24,682 bases of DNA, from contig URPE01000018.1 of assembly GCA_900549625.1 (NCBI GenBank), forward strand, positions 1 to 24,682. The letters are read 5' to 3'. The position numbers and the translations under genes are program-made. The number at the start of each line of letters is the position of its first letter. Within the stretch, counting starts at the first letter, position 1. Below, one piece after another: positions 15,807 through 22,335 of the stretch. The DNA comes from an uncultured Mycoplasmatota bacterium (GTDB lineage Bacteria; Bacillota_I; Bacilli_A; RF39; UBA660). The notes below the pieces were generated by a model. The model had not been told where the DNA came from, searched no databases, and saw only the letters and a program-made list of their open reading frames with translations.

Positions 15807-16641
15807 ACTTACCTACCTTCATACCTATAAATCTTACTCCCATATCAAATGGAAATCTCATAATTGCTTTAATATTTCTTTCCTCTATACTTCTTTTAAA
15901 TACATATCTTGCCAGTGAACCTCCAGAAGCATTTGTCCCATATTTATCCAAATAACTATTTTGTTTAAAAAATCTACCAGTCAATTTATATCGACTATAT
16001 AATTCTCTTAATTTAAAATTATGTGAATGATACACAACAGATTCTGCACAATACAAAATTTTATATCCCTTGGTAATTAACTTGTATGCTATATACATAT
16101 CCTCACTTATTGGTAATTTCTTACCATCATAATAATTTAATTTTTCAAACACCTTTTTATCTATAGCAGAAGAAGCATCCGAAAAGAAAAAAGTTTTTAA
16201 ACCTAACTGTTTAATATCTTTTTCTGACACAATTTTTGAAGTTTCAGGATAATTTTTTTCTCTTGTATATTTTTCTAGATTATTAAATTTAGTTATTTGT
16301 CTACTGTAAGCCGCAGCTACTTTTTTAGCAATAATGTCTTTCACTAAATTGTACAGCCAATATTCACTTTCAATTTCCACATCCTGTGTAACAAATACTA
16401 TGATATCAGCATTGCTTTTTTTAGCTGCATTTTCTCTAGTTAATGAATGAGAAAAATCTTCTTTTTTTATTAAATCATATTTCAAATAATTTTTATCTAA
16501 TATTTTTTTAGTGTTATCAGAAGACTCTGTTAACAAATATCTAACTTCAAAATCCACATTTTTTTGCTTATTAATATTTTTATTTAATTCTTCAACATAA
16601 ATTTCTGCGTTGTATAATGGACATAATATTTCGACTTTCAT
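15796..16641 (-). CDS. Family GT2 glycosyltransferase, rhamnosyltransferase-like (WbbL/RfbF type)
   Basis: With the start at 16641 this is a 281-residue GT2 enzyme beginning MKVEILCPLYNAEIYVEEL. It has a TQD motif in VFVTQDVEI instead of a plain DxD. Together with the ISEDMYIAYKLITKGYKILY segment (acceptor ED) and the VVYHSH strand, this resembles rhamnosyl- and related transferases of the WbbL/RfbF group. No dTDP-rhamnose synthesis genes are in the window, so rhamnose is only a possibility. It is the first gene of the capsule operon. The promoter at 16701-16673 predicts a transcript start near 16666, which excludes an in-frame ATG at 16686; ATGs at 16656 and 16641 both lie within the transcript. 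GAGAG eight bases upstream and the conserved N-terminus favour 16641. Confidence 0.88.
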   Translation of the reverse strand: MKVEILCPLYNAEIYVEELNKNINKQKNVDFEVRYLLTESSDNTKKILDKNYLKYDLIKKEDFSHSLTRENAAKKSNADIIVFVTQDVEIESEYWLYNLVKDIIAKKVAAAYSRQITKFNNLEKYTREKNYPETSKIVSEKDIKQLGLKTFFFSDASSAIDKKVFEKLNYYDGKKLPISEDMYIAYKLITKGYKILYCAESVVYHSHNFKLRELYSRYKLTGRFFKQNSYLDKYGTNASGGSLARYVFKRSIEERNIKAIMRFPFDMGVRFIGMKVGKYGK

Positions 16642-16672
16642 ATATGTATCTCTCATTTCTATAACTACAAAA

Positions 16673-16701
16673 ATTATACTATACATAAACTATGTTTTCA
16701 A
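16673..16701 (-). promoter_or_regulatory. Main promoter of the 15-gene capsule operon
   Basis: TTGAAA (16701-16696), a 17-bp spacer and a perfect TATAAT (16678-16673) form a near-consensus housekeeping promoter on the minus strand. The predicted start near 16666 leaves a leader of about 25 nt before the ATG at 16641. The stretch from 16702 to 16841, upstream of it, contains no gene and no other clear site. Confidence 0.82.
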
Positions 16702-16841
16702 TTAATTAAAACCAATTCCAAGATAAAAAGGACAAAAAAATAAGATTATTGTCATTTTTTAGTATAAGTATAACATTAAAGAAAATCTTAATATTTAAAA
16801 TATTTTCAAATTCATATTGAAATAAAACTTTTTTGAAATAT

Positions 16842-16883
16842 AAAAAAAGCAATGTCATTTTGAAGAATTTATAAAGACATTGC
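16842..16883 (-). terminator. Rho-independent terminator after ugd
   Basis: On the minus strand GCAATGTC and GACATTGC form a perfect 8-bp stem around a 19-nt loop (16883-16849), followed directly by seven T residues (16848-16842). It lies about 100 bp past the ugd stop and separates that transcript from the capsule operon promoter. Confidence 0.78.
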
Positions 16884-16981
16884 AGACACTCATTAATTTT
16901 AACTATATCAATTTTTTAATTACCTTCACTCAACACTAAATTTTATTAAAACATAAAAACAAACTAGTTCAATTATATATT

Positions 16982-18148
16982 TTAATCCCTTGCAAATAAA
17001 TCTCTTGTATATATTTTATCTTTTACATCACTAATATTATCATCAAGTCTATTTACAATAATAACATCAGATAATTTTTTAAATTCATCCAAATCACTTA
17101 TAACTCTACTATTAAAAAAATTATCATCTTTTAAAGCCGGTTCATATACTACAACTTCTATACCTTTTGCTTTTATTCTTTTCATAACACCTTGTATTGC
17201 ACTAGATCTAAAGTTATCAGAACCAGATTTCATGGTTAATCTATATATTCCAACAACCTTGGGATTTCTTTTTAAAATCACATTAGCAATGTGATCTTTT
17301 CTTGTACGATTAGATTCAACTATTGCACTAATAATATTCTCAGGAACATCTTTATAATTTGCCTTTAATTGTTTACTATCTTTTGGAAGACAATATCCCC
17401 CAAAGCCAAAACTAGGATTATTATAATGATTACCAATACGAGGATCTAAACACACACCATCAATAATATCCTTTGTATTTAATCCTTTCAATTCAGCATA
17501 TGTATCTAATTCATTAAAATATGCAACTCTAAGTGCAAGATAAGTATTGGCAAATAATTTTACTGCTTCAGCCTCAGTAGAATCCATATATTTAATTACA
17601 ACATCTTCTTTTAAGCAATTTTCTTTTAATAGATGTGCAAATTGCTCTGCTCTTGTTGATTTTTCTCCTACAATTATTCTTGATGGATATAAATTATCAT
17701 ATAAAGCCTTTCCTTCTCTTAAAAACTCAGGGCTAAAAATTATATTATCTATCTGATATTTTTCCTTCATAGCATTAATAAATCCAACTGGTACTGTAGA
17801 TTTAACAACCATTGTAGTATTTATATTCATACTTTTGACTTTTTTTATTATATCCTCAACAGAAGAAGTATCAAAATAATTCTTTTCAGAATCGTAATTT
17901 GTTGGCGTACTTATTATAATAAACTTTGCCCCCATAAAAGCTTCATTGTAATCTAAAGTTGCCTTTAAATTAAGCTCTTTTTCATTAAAATATTTTTCAA
18001 TATATTCATCTTTAATAGGACTTATCCTATTATTTATCATCTTTACTTTTTCAGGTATAACATCAAGTGCTACTACCTCATTTTTTTGACTTAGTAATGT
18101 AGCTAGAGATAATCCTACATAACCTGTACCCGCTACTGCTATTTTCAT
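16982..18148 (-). CDS. ugd: UDP-glucose 6-dehydrogenase
   Basis: This 388-residue enzyme oxidises UDP-glucose to UDP-glucuronate with two NAD+. It has the N-terminal Rossmann motif MKIAVAGTGYVGLS (GxGxxG, 1-14), the STPTNYD loop (80-86), VVKSTVPVG (114-122), SPEFLREGKALYDNLYPSRIIVG (139-161), the central-helix EAEAVKLFANTYLALRV and the catalytic GFGGYCLPKD (C253, K256). Length is typical for the bacterial Ugd/TuaD/HasB family. AGAGG precedes the ATG. It belongs to its own transcription unit, starting from the promoter at 18449-18421 and ending at the terminator near 16842. Its product feeds the UDP-glucuronate epimerase encoded at 3843-4883 and probably the polymer itself. Confidence 0.96.
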   Translation of the reverse strand: MKIAVAGTGYVGLSLATLLSQKNEVVALDVIPEKVKMINNRISPIKDEYIEKYFNEKELNLKATLDYNEAFMGAKFIIISTPTNYDSEKNYFDTSSVEDIIKKVKSMNINTTMVVKSTVPVGFINAMKEKYQIDNIIFSPEFLREGKALYDNLYPSRIIVGEKSTRAEQFAHLLKENCLKEDVVIKYMDSTEAEAVKLFANTYLALRVAYFNELDTYAELKGLNTKDIIDGVCLDPRIGNHYNNPSFGFGGYCLPKDSKQLKANYKDVPENIISAIVESNRTRKDHIANVILKRNPKVVGIYRLTMKSGSDNFRSSAIQGVMKRIKAKGIEVVVYEPALKDDNFFNSRVISDLDEFKKLSDVIIVNRLDDNISDVKDKIYTRDLFARD

Positions 18149-18213
18149 TATTAACCTCTTTCCTAATCTATTTCTAACCTTACTTGCTACTAGTATTTAT
18201 TAAAATAAATAAC

Positions 18214-18360
18214 TCAAAATAAGCAAAACTTAAAGCAAAAAATTATAAAATGATGATATAAAATAGTTGATGCATCCGTAATTAAAAACACTAATACAAA
18301 TAATAGTAATAATATAAATGCTAAAAAAGTATTTTTAAATTTTTTATAATTATCACTCAC
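18214..18360 (-). CDS. Putative 48-residue small membrane protein in the ugd leader
   Basis: A GTG-started reading frame of 48 codons ends in TGA 65 bases before ugd. GGAG lies six bases before the GTG, and the frame falls between the strong promoter (18449-18421) and ugd, so it would be the first gene of that transcript. Residues 12-28 (TFLAFILLLLFVLVFLI) form one clear membrane helix after a short basic N-terminus (MSDNYKKFKN). The C-terminal part is aromatic and contains two Cys (IIFCFKFCLF). I recognise no family. It could be a genuine small membrane protein, a leader peptide that tunes ugd expression, or a chance frame in AT-rich DNA. The Shine-Dalgarno and the clean helix favour real translation. 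Confidence 0.5.
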   Translation of the reverse strand: MSDNYKKFKNTFLAFILLLLFVLVFLITDASTILYHHFIIFCFKFCLF

Positions 18361-18420
18361 AAATATCTCCAAACCCATAGTATTTTAATTGAACTTAAAG
18401 ACACCTCAATTATTGTAACA

Positions 18421-18449
18421 ATTCTATCATTTTTATGAATTTATGTCAA
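18421..18449 (-). promoter_or_regulatory. Strong promoter of the micro-ORF/ugd unit
   Basis: TTGACA (18449-18444), a 17-bp spacer and TAGAAT (18426-18421) with a TG extended -10 form a near-consensus promoter. A second TTTGACA lies 16 bp further upstream, and a 5-1-5 palindrome (ATTGT-T-ACAAT) covers the predicted start around 18414. These could be operator elements. The leader to ugd is about 265 nt. Confidence 0.82.
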
Positions 18450-18542
18450 ATTTTTCCGCTGTCAAACACCTCGTTTTTTATTGATATTATGATAAACTAT
18501 TATTAACTTAGAGTTGTAATGAAATGAAAAGAAATATAAATA

Positions 18543-18950
18543 ATGACATATATATATAACGTACAAGAAGAATATTTGAAAAACTTAAAATTAGAAAATG
18601 AGCAAAACAAATTAAAGCTAGAAAATGCAAATTCAAAATACGAATTAAAATATAAAACTTATAGTTTTGAAAAAAAATAAAGTCAGAAATAGAAAAAAGG
18701 TTATACCCTTAATAAAAGAAAATGATATTCTAAAAGAAAAATTAAAGGGCGCTTATGAAGAAATAAATAGATTAAAAACTCAACTAGAAAATAACAATTA
18801 TAATATAGATAAACTTGAATCAAAGATTTATAAAAATAGTACAAATTAAAGAATACAAACTAGGAAAGAAATAATACCATCTAAAATGGGTGCCAACATG
18901 TATAATCATCAAGAAAAAAGGTCTAACAAGACAGGTAGACAATATGGTCC
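18543..18950 (+). pseudogene. Decayed transposase N-terminus, probably IS66-like
   Basis: This is the only gene-like sequence on the plus strand. Frame one, from the ATG at 18543, encodes a Glu/Lys/Asn-rich coiled coil (LKLENEQNKLKLENANSKYELKY) and stops at 18680 just after a run of eight A. Dropping one A restores the frame into a second coiled-coil segment (LKEKLKGAYEEINRLKTQLENNNYNIDKLESKIYKNSTN). A single TAA at 18847 follows, and the same frame then continues with PSKMGANMYNHQEKRSNKTGRQYG. A leucine-zipper start, an NSxN-type segment and a K-rich TGxQxG stretch is the layout of IS66 TnpC N-termini. The catalytic part is missing. Family assignment is from pattern memory and moderate. Confidence 0.5.
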
Positions 18951-19041
18951 TTGCTTAAACCAAAGATTATATTACATTGTAATTTGTCCACAAAAATGTG
19001 TCTAAAAACTTGACATAGATCCATCTTTCATAATTACCTCC

Positions 19042-19079
19042 ATTGAGAATTTTTGCCACTTTTACCACTTTTTCTCAAT
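19042..19079. other. Inverted repeat within the IS-remnant region
   Basis: ATTGAGAA (19042-19049) and TTCTCAAT (19072-19079) form an 8-bp stem. The loop, read on the minus strand, contains AAAAGTGG and AAAAGTGGC as direct repeats. On the minus strand it is followed by GGAGGTAATTATG, a ribosome site and start codon with only a nine-codon frame, suggesting the clipped 5' end of a lost gene or IS end. There is no T-tract, so it is not a good terminator. Confidence 0.4.
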
Positions 19080-19100
19080 AATGGTATATATCATTAATTA

Positions 19101-19339
19101 TTAAATATTCACATTATTATCCTTTATTTTAGAAAGTTCCTTCTTTAGCTTTTGACACTCCTTATTAGTTGTAACTGTTTTATCTTCGCTTTCTATAGGT
19201 GAATAAAGTTTTACCCATTTATAAAGTACTGACCTACTTATACCATATAAACAGGTAATATAAGAGGCTTGTTTTTCACTAAGATATAAAGGAGCAATAG
19301 CTTTTTTAAGTCTTCATAATATATTTGGTCTTTAGCCAT
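19101..19339 (-). pseudogene. Truncated, frameshifted IS3-family transposase OrfA remnant
   Basis: Reading on the minus strand from the ATG at 19339, the protein begins MAKDQIYYEDLKK, then breaks at a six-T run (19302-19307 on the plus strand). Adding one base restores AIAPLYLSEKQASYITCLYGISRSVLYKWVK, a helix-turn-helix, followed by LYSPIESEDKTVTTNKECQKLKKELSKIKDNN, a leucine-zipper-like helix. This is the OrfA pattern of IS3/IS150 elements. The frame stops at 19101 and no OrfB catalytic DDE domain is present. GTGGACAG motifs near 19382 and 18991 may be parts of old IS ends, but they are not a clean inverted pair. Confidence 0.65.
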
Positions 19340-19569
19340 TATAGACACTCATTACGTTTCTTGTTTTTTTAAAACTGTCCACTAATCAGAATACTCTGTA
19401 TTATTTGCAAAAATCTGCATACAGCCCATACATAACCGGACGATTATTTTATCGGGAATAAACAAATCCCTTTTATTTCTAGAGCAAAATAAGACATAAT
19501 GTGTAAATATGCTAAATAAAATTGAACCAAAACATGAAAGCAAACATTATTTGCCTAATTTTTACATTT
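19340..19569. other. Gene-free stretch beside the IS remnants
   Basis: I see no open frame with a ribosome site, no RNA gene and no clear promoter here. A slightly GC-richer patch (CCGGACGAT, about 19437-19446) stands out from its AT-rich surroundings and may be part of an older insertion. Confidence 0.5.
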
Positions 19570-19599
19570 AAAAATTAGTGAATATTTTCTATTCACTAA
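19570..19599 (-). terminator. Rho-independent terminator after the sugar transferase gene
   Basis: On the minus strand TTAGTGAATA and TATTCACTAA form a perfect 10-bp stem with a GAAAA loop (19599-19575), followed by five T residues (19574-19570). It lies 45 bp beyond the stop of the sugar transferase gene. Confidence 0.82.
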
Positions 19600-19644
19600 C
19601 TTATGGATGAGTAATAACAAAAAAGATAAAACAAAAAGTTCTAT

Positions 19645-20319
19645 CTATAATGCTCCATCACCTTTTAAAACAGCTCTAAACGTATGCCATAGTATTTTAA
19701 TATCTAATCGTAGTGAATTTTCATTAGAATATCTCTTTTCAAGTTCTAATCTTTTCTTAAAAGATACATCACTTCGACCACTTACTTGCCATAATCCAGT
19801 TATACCAGGCTTAGTTTTAACAATTTCATCATAGTACTTACCCATATGTTCTTTTTCGCGTGGTAAATATGGTCTATTACCTATTAAACTCATTTGTCCT
19901 AAAAAAACATTAATAAACTGAGGAAATTCATCTAGTGATAATTTTCTTAAAAGCTTTCCACACCTAGTTATTCTTGGATCATTTTTTAATTTATGATTTT
20001 CAAGATATTCTTCTTTTAAAGATTCATTATTATTTAAAAGTTCTTTTAACTTTTCATCAGCATTTTTTACCATAGTTCGATATTTATATAAACTAAATAC
20101 CACCCCATTCTTACCAAGTCTTTCTTGTCTATAAAAAATACTACCAAAATCACCTGTACAAATATAACATATTTTTACAATTATAGTTAAAGGTATTAGT
20201 ATAAGCATACCAACTAAACTACAACATATATCAAATAATCTTTTAATTATAAAATATAATCTTCTTTTTATAACGTACACTTTTGATAAATCCTCCATCA
20301 CTAGATCATTACTTTCCAT
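19645..20319 (-). CDS. Initiating phosphoglycosyl transferase (WbaP/CpsE/PglC-type sugar transferase)
   Basis: This enzyme transfers a hexose-1-phosphate from a UDP-sugar to undecaprenyl phosphate, the first step of repeat-unit assembly. It is the short catalytic form: a membrane-embedding hydrophobic helix (FDICCSLVGMLILIPLTIIV), then FYRQERLGKNGVVFSLYKYRTM, DPRITRCGKLLRKLSLDEFPQFINVFLGQMSLIGNRPYLPRE with the conserved D-E pair, and PGITGLWQVSGRSDVSF. It lacks the N-terminal multi-helix domain of full WbaP. I chose the ATG at 20319 (224 residues) because GGTGAT, a good anti-rRNA match, lies just upstream; an ATG at 20331 would add four residues without a ribosome site. It has its own promoter and terminator and is separated from the glycosyltransferase operon by IS debris and ugd. 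The sugar (Gal or Glc) is not determined. Confidence 0.94.
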   Translation of the reverse strand: MESNDLVMEDLSKVYVIKRRLYFIIKRLFDICCSLVGMLILIPLTIIVKICYICTGDFGSIFYRQERLGKNGVVFSLYKYRTMVKNADEKLKELLNNNESLKEEYLENHKLKNDPRITRCGKLLRKLSLDEFPQFINVFLGQMSLIGNRPYLPREKEHMGKYYDEIVKTKPGITGLWQVSGRSDVSFKKRLELEKRYSNENSLRLDIKILWHTFRAVLKGDGAL

Positions 20320-20351
20320 TTTATCACCCATACAATTAATTTACTAATACC

Positions 20352-20380
20352 ATTGTAACACCTAAATTAATAAAAGGCAA
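20352..20380 (-). promoter_or_regulatory. Promoter of the initiating sugar transferase
   Basis: TTGCCT (20380-20375), a 17-bp spacer and TACAAT (20357-20352) preceded by TG (extended -10) lie between glf and the transferase gene. The predicted leader is about 25-30 nt. Confidence 0.65.
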
Positions 20381-20384
20381 AATC

Positions 20385-20417
20385 AAAAACACTAATTTAC
20401 ACTAGTCTAATGTTTTT
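20385..20417 (-). terminator. Possible terminator overlapping the glf stop codon
   Basis: AAAAACATTA and TAGTGTTTTT can form a 10-bp, AT-rich stem (one G-U pair) spanning the last codons of glf, followed by a T-rich stretch. It is weaker than the other terminators here because of its low GC content. Confidence 0.4.
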
Positions 20418-21502
20418 ACTAAATCTAAAGCACTTCTAATAGTCTTATCCATATCATAGTATTTATATTCACCAAGACGTCCCCCAAATACTACTTTATC
20501 CTCTTTACTTGCTAACTCTTTATATTTAGCATATAAATTATTATTTTTTTCATCATTCATAGGATAATAAGCCATATCCCCTTTATGCCAAGTACTAGGA
20601 TACTCACGCGTTATATAAGTAACAGGACTATTAGTCTTTAAAAAATGTTTATGTTCAATAATACGCGTATAAGGTGTCTTACTATCTGTATAATTTATAA
20701 CCGCGTTACCTTGATAGTTTTCCATTTCTTTTTTTTCTGTTTCAAAACGAAGACTCCTATACTCTAAAGTACCCAAAGAATAATCATAGTATTCATCAAT
20801 CATACCCGTATAAATAATTTTATCAGCACAATCTAAATACTCTTTTTTATTACTTAAAAAGTCAGTATCTAATTTAACCTCTATCCCACTTAATAAATCT
20901 TTTATAATACTATTATAGCCTTTGATAGGAATACCTTGATATAAATCATTAAAGTAATTGTTATCAAATGTAAAACGTACTGGTAAACGTTTAATAATAA
21001 AAGCTGGTAATTCCCTGCAATCTCTTCCCCATTGTTTTTCAGTATACCCTTTAATTAATTTTTCATAAATAGTTCTTCCCACTAAACTTATAGCTTGTTC
21101 TTCTAAATTACTAGGTGTAACACCCATCATTTCTTTTCTTTCACTTTCTATTTTTTTTATGGCATCACTAGGTGTTATAACATCAGCCCAAAGTTTTGTA
21201 AATGTATTCATATTAAATGGTAAATTATATAGTTCACCAGAAAAGTTAGCAACTGGACTATTTACATAGTTATTAAATTCACTAAACTGATTAACATAAT
21301 CCCAAACCTCTCTATCACTCGTATGAAATATATGTGCCCCATATTTATGAATTTCAATCCCATCTTTATTTTCACAATAAATGTTACCACCAATATGACT
21401 TCTTTTTTCTAAAACTAAAACACTCTTTCCCTTCTTTTTTAATTCATGAGCTACAACACTTCCAAATAACCCTGAACCCACAATTAAATAATCATAATGC
21501 AT
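20402..21502 (-). CDS. glf: UDP-galactopyranose mutase
   Basis: This FAD-dependent enzyme interconverts UDP-galactopyranose and UDP-galactofuranose, supplying Galf for the polymer. It starts MHYDYLIVGSGLFGSVVAHEL with the dinucleotide-binding GxGxxG. It continues with VLEKRSHIGGNIY, YGAHIFHTSDREVWDYVNQF, the YTEKQWGRDCRELPAFIIKRLPVRFTFDNNYFNDLYQGIP active-site region, and TRIIEHKHF near the C-terminus. With the start at 21502 it has 366 residues, the usual Glf length; an ATG at 21556 would add 18 residues from the preceding terminator region. AAAGG and GAG lie upstream. A strong terminator ends just before it, so it needs read-through or a local promoter: TTGTCA (21556-21551) with TAATCT (21533-21528) 17 bp on is a weak candidate. 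Confidence 0.95.
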   Translation of the reverse strand: MHYDYLIVGSGLFGSVVAHELKKKGKSVLVLEKRSHIGGNIYCENKDGIEIHKYGAHIFHTSDREVWDYVNQFSEFNNYVNSPVANFSGELYNLPFNMNTFTKLWADVITPSDAIKKIESERKEMMGVTPSNLEEQAISLVGRTIYEKLIKGYTEKQWGRDCRELPAFIIKRLPVRFTFDNNYFNDLYQGIPIKGYNSIIKDLLSGIEVKLDTDFLSNKKEYLDCADKIIYTGMIDEYYDYSLGTLEYRSLRFETEKKEMENYQGNAVINYTDSKTPYTRIIEHKHFLKTNSPVTYITREYPSTWHKGDMAYYPMNDEKNNNLYAKYKELASKEDKVVFGGRLGEYKYYDMDKTIRSALDLVKTLD

Positions 21503-21535
21503 ATAATCTCTACCTTTCTTTAATAAAAGATTAAC

Positions 21536-21563
21536 AAAAAATAATGCTTTTGACAAGCATTAT
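21536..21563 (-). terminator. Strong rho-independent terminator between the surface-protein operon and glf
   Basis: On the minus strand ATAATGCTT and AAGCATTAT form a perfect 9-bp stem with a five-base loop (21563-21541), followed by six T residues. It begins five bases after the stop of the upstream gene. Confidence 0.88.
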
Positions 21564-21567
21564 CTAA

Positions 21568-22320
21568 TTACTTTTCAGCATCATTTTTTATACCACTCTT
21601 AAGAACAGTAAAAATCATTGTACTAGATTCTCCCATATTACTATAATAAGTTTTATTAATAATTATTTTCGGTATGGAGTCAATATTTACAATACCAGCC
21701 ACACTATAAAATGGAAGTTCATAATTATCAGCATCTTTATTTTTATCATTATAAATAGTTAACAATTCCCCATTTAATGAAACATAAAAGATAGAAAAAT
21801 ATTCACTAGAGGCACCATCATCAACTTGATTTGATAAAGTATAAATATAATCAGTTACGCCATTATTATCTAAATCAACAGCTATTTTATAAGAATCGTT
21901 TAGTTTAGAAAAGTTTATTTGTGTAGTCTTTTGAAGAAGTAAAATATCATCAGTATTAAGAGCTTCTGTTTTAATAGGTATATATTGATAGTTTAACTTT
22001 TCATCAATAGCAAGAAAATCACCATATATACTTTCATAATCTTCATTTTGTTTAAAATTCCATTTATCAACCACCAACGAAGGCGAATAATCCCCTACAT
22101 ATTCACCATATTGAAATAACGCATAAGAATTGTTTATTTTGATATCACTTTGAGATACAAATTCACATTTTTTCTGTTTACAATAGAATCCCCCCAAATT
22201 AGAGTTAATAATATAACCTTTTGTTGTTTTATTATTCATCATATAAACAAATATTATTATAAAGTAAATAAAACATACTATAACTACTGATATAACTATT
22301 TTAAGATTCTTTTCACTCAT
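21568..22320 (-). CDS. Membrane-anchored extracellular protein of unknown function
   Basis: This 250-residue protein has an N-terminal membrane helix (about 7-27, LKIVISVVIVCFIYFIIIFVY) without a lipobox or obvious cleavage site, so it is likely an anchored protein facing outside. The ectodomain contains a Cys pair (C47, C52) and one acidic loop, VDLDNNGVTDY (148-158). The loop fits the D-x-D-x-N-G-x-x-D calcium-binding pattern of FG-GAP/VCBS-type repeats, here as a single copy. I recognise no family over the full length. It starts 15 bases after the cell-wall hydrolase gene with AAGGAG and ends at a strong terminator, so the two form an operon. It may be an accessory or regulator of that hydrolase, which is inference from position only. 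Confidence 0.7.
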   Translation of the reverse strand: MSEKNLKIVISVVIVCFIYFIIIFVYMMNNKTTKGYIINSNLGGFYCKQKKCEFVSQSDIKINNSYALFQYGEYVGDYSPSLVVDKWNFKQNEDYESIYGDFLAIDEKLNYQYIPIKTEALNTDDILLLQKTTQINFSKLNDSYKIAVDLDNNGVTDYIYTLSNQVDDGASSEYFSIFYVSLNGELLTIYNDKNKDADNYELPFYSVAGIVNIDSIPKIIINKTYYSNMGESSTMIFTVLKSGIKNDAEK

Positions 22321-22335
22321 AAAAACGCTCCTTCC

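Noticed and set aside
18667..18849. The 60-residue plus-strand frame as an independent gene
   Set aside because: It would start at a TTG without a ribosome site. The coiled coil continues from an upstream frame across an A-run and downstream past a stop, as in a decayed transposase.
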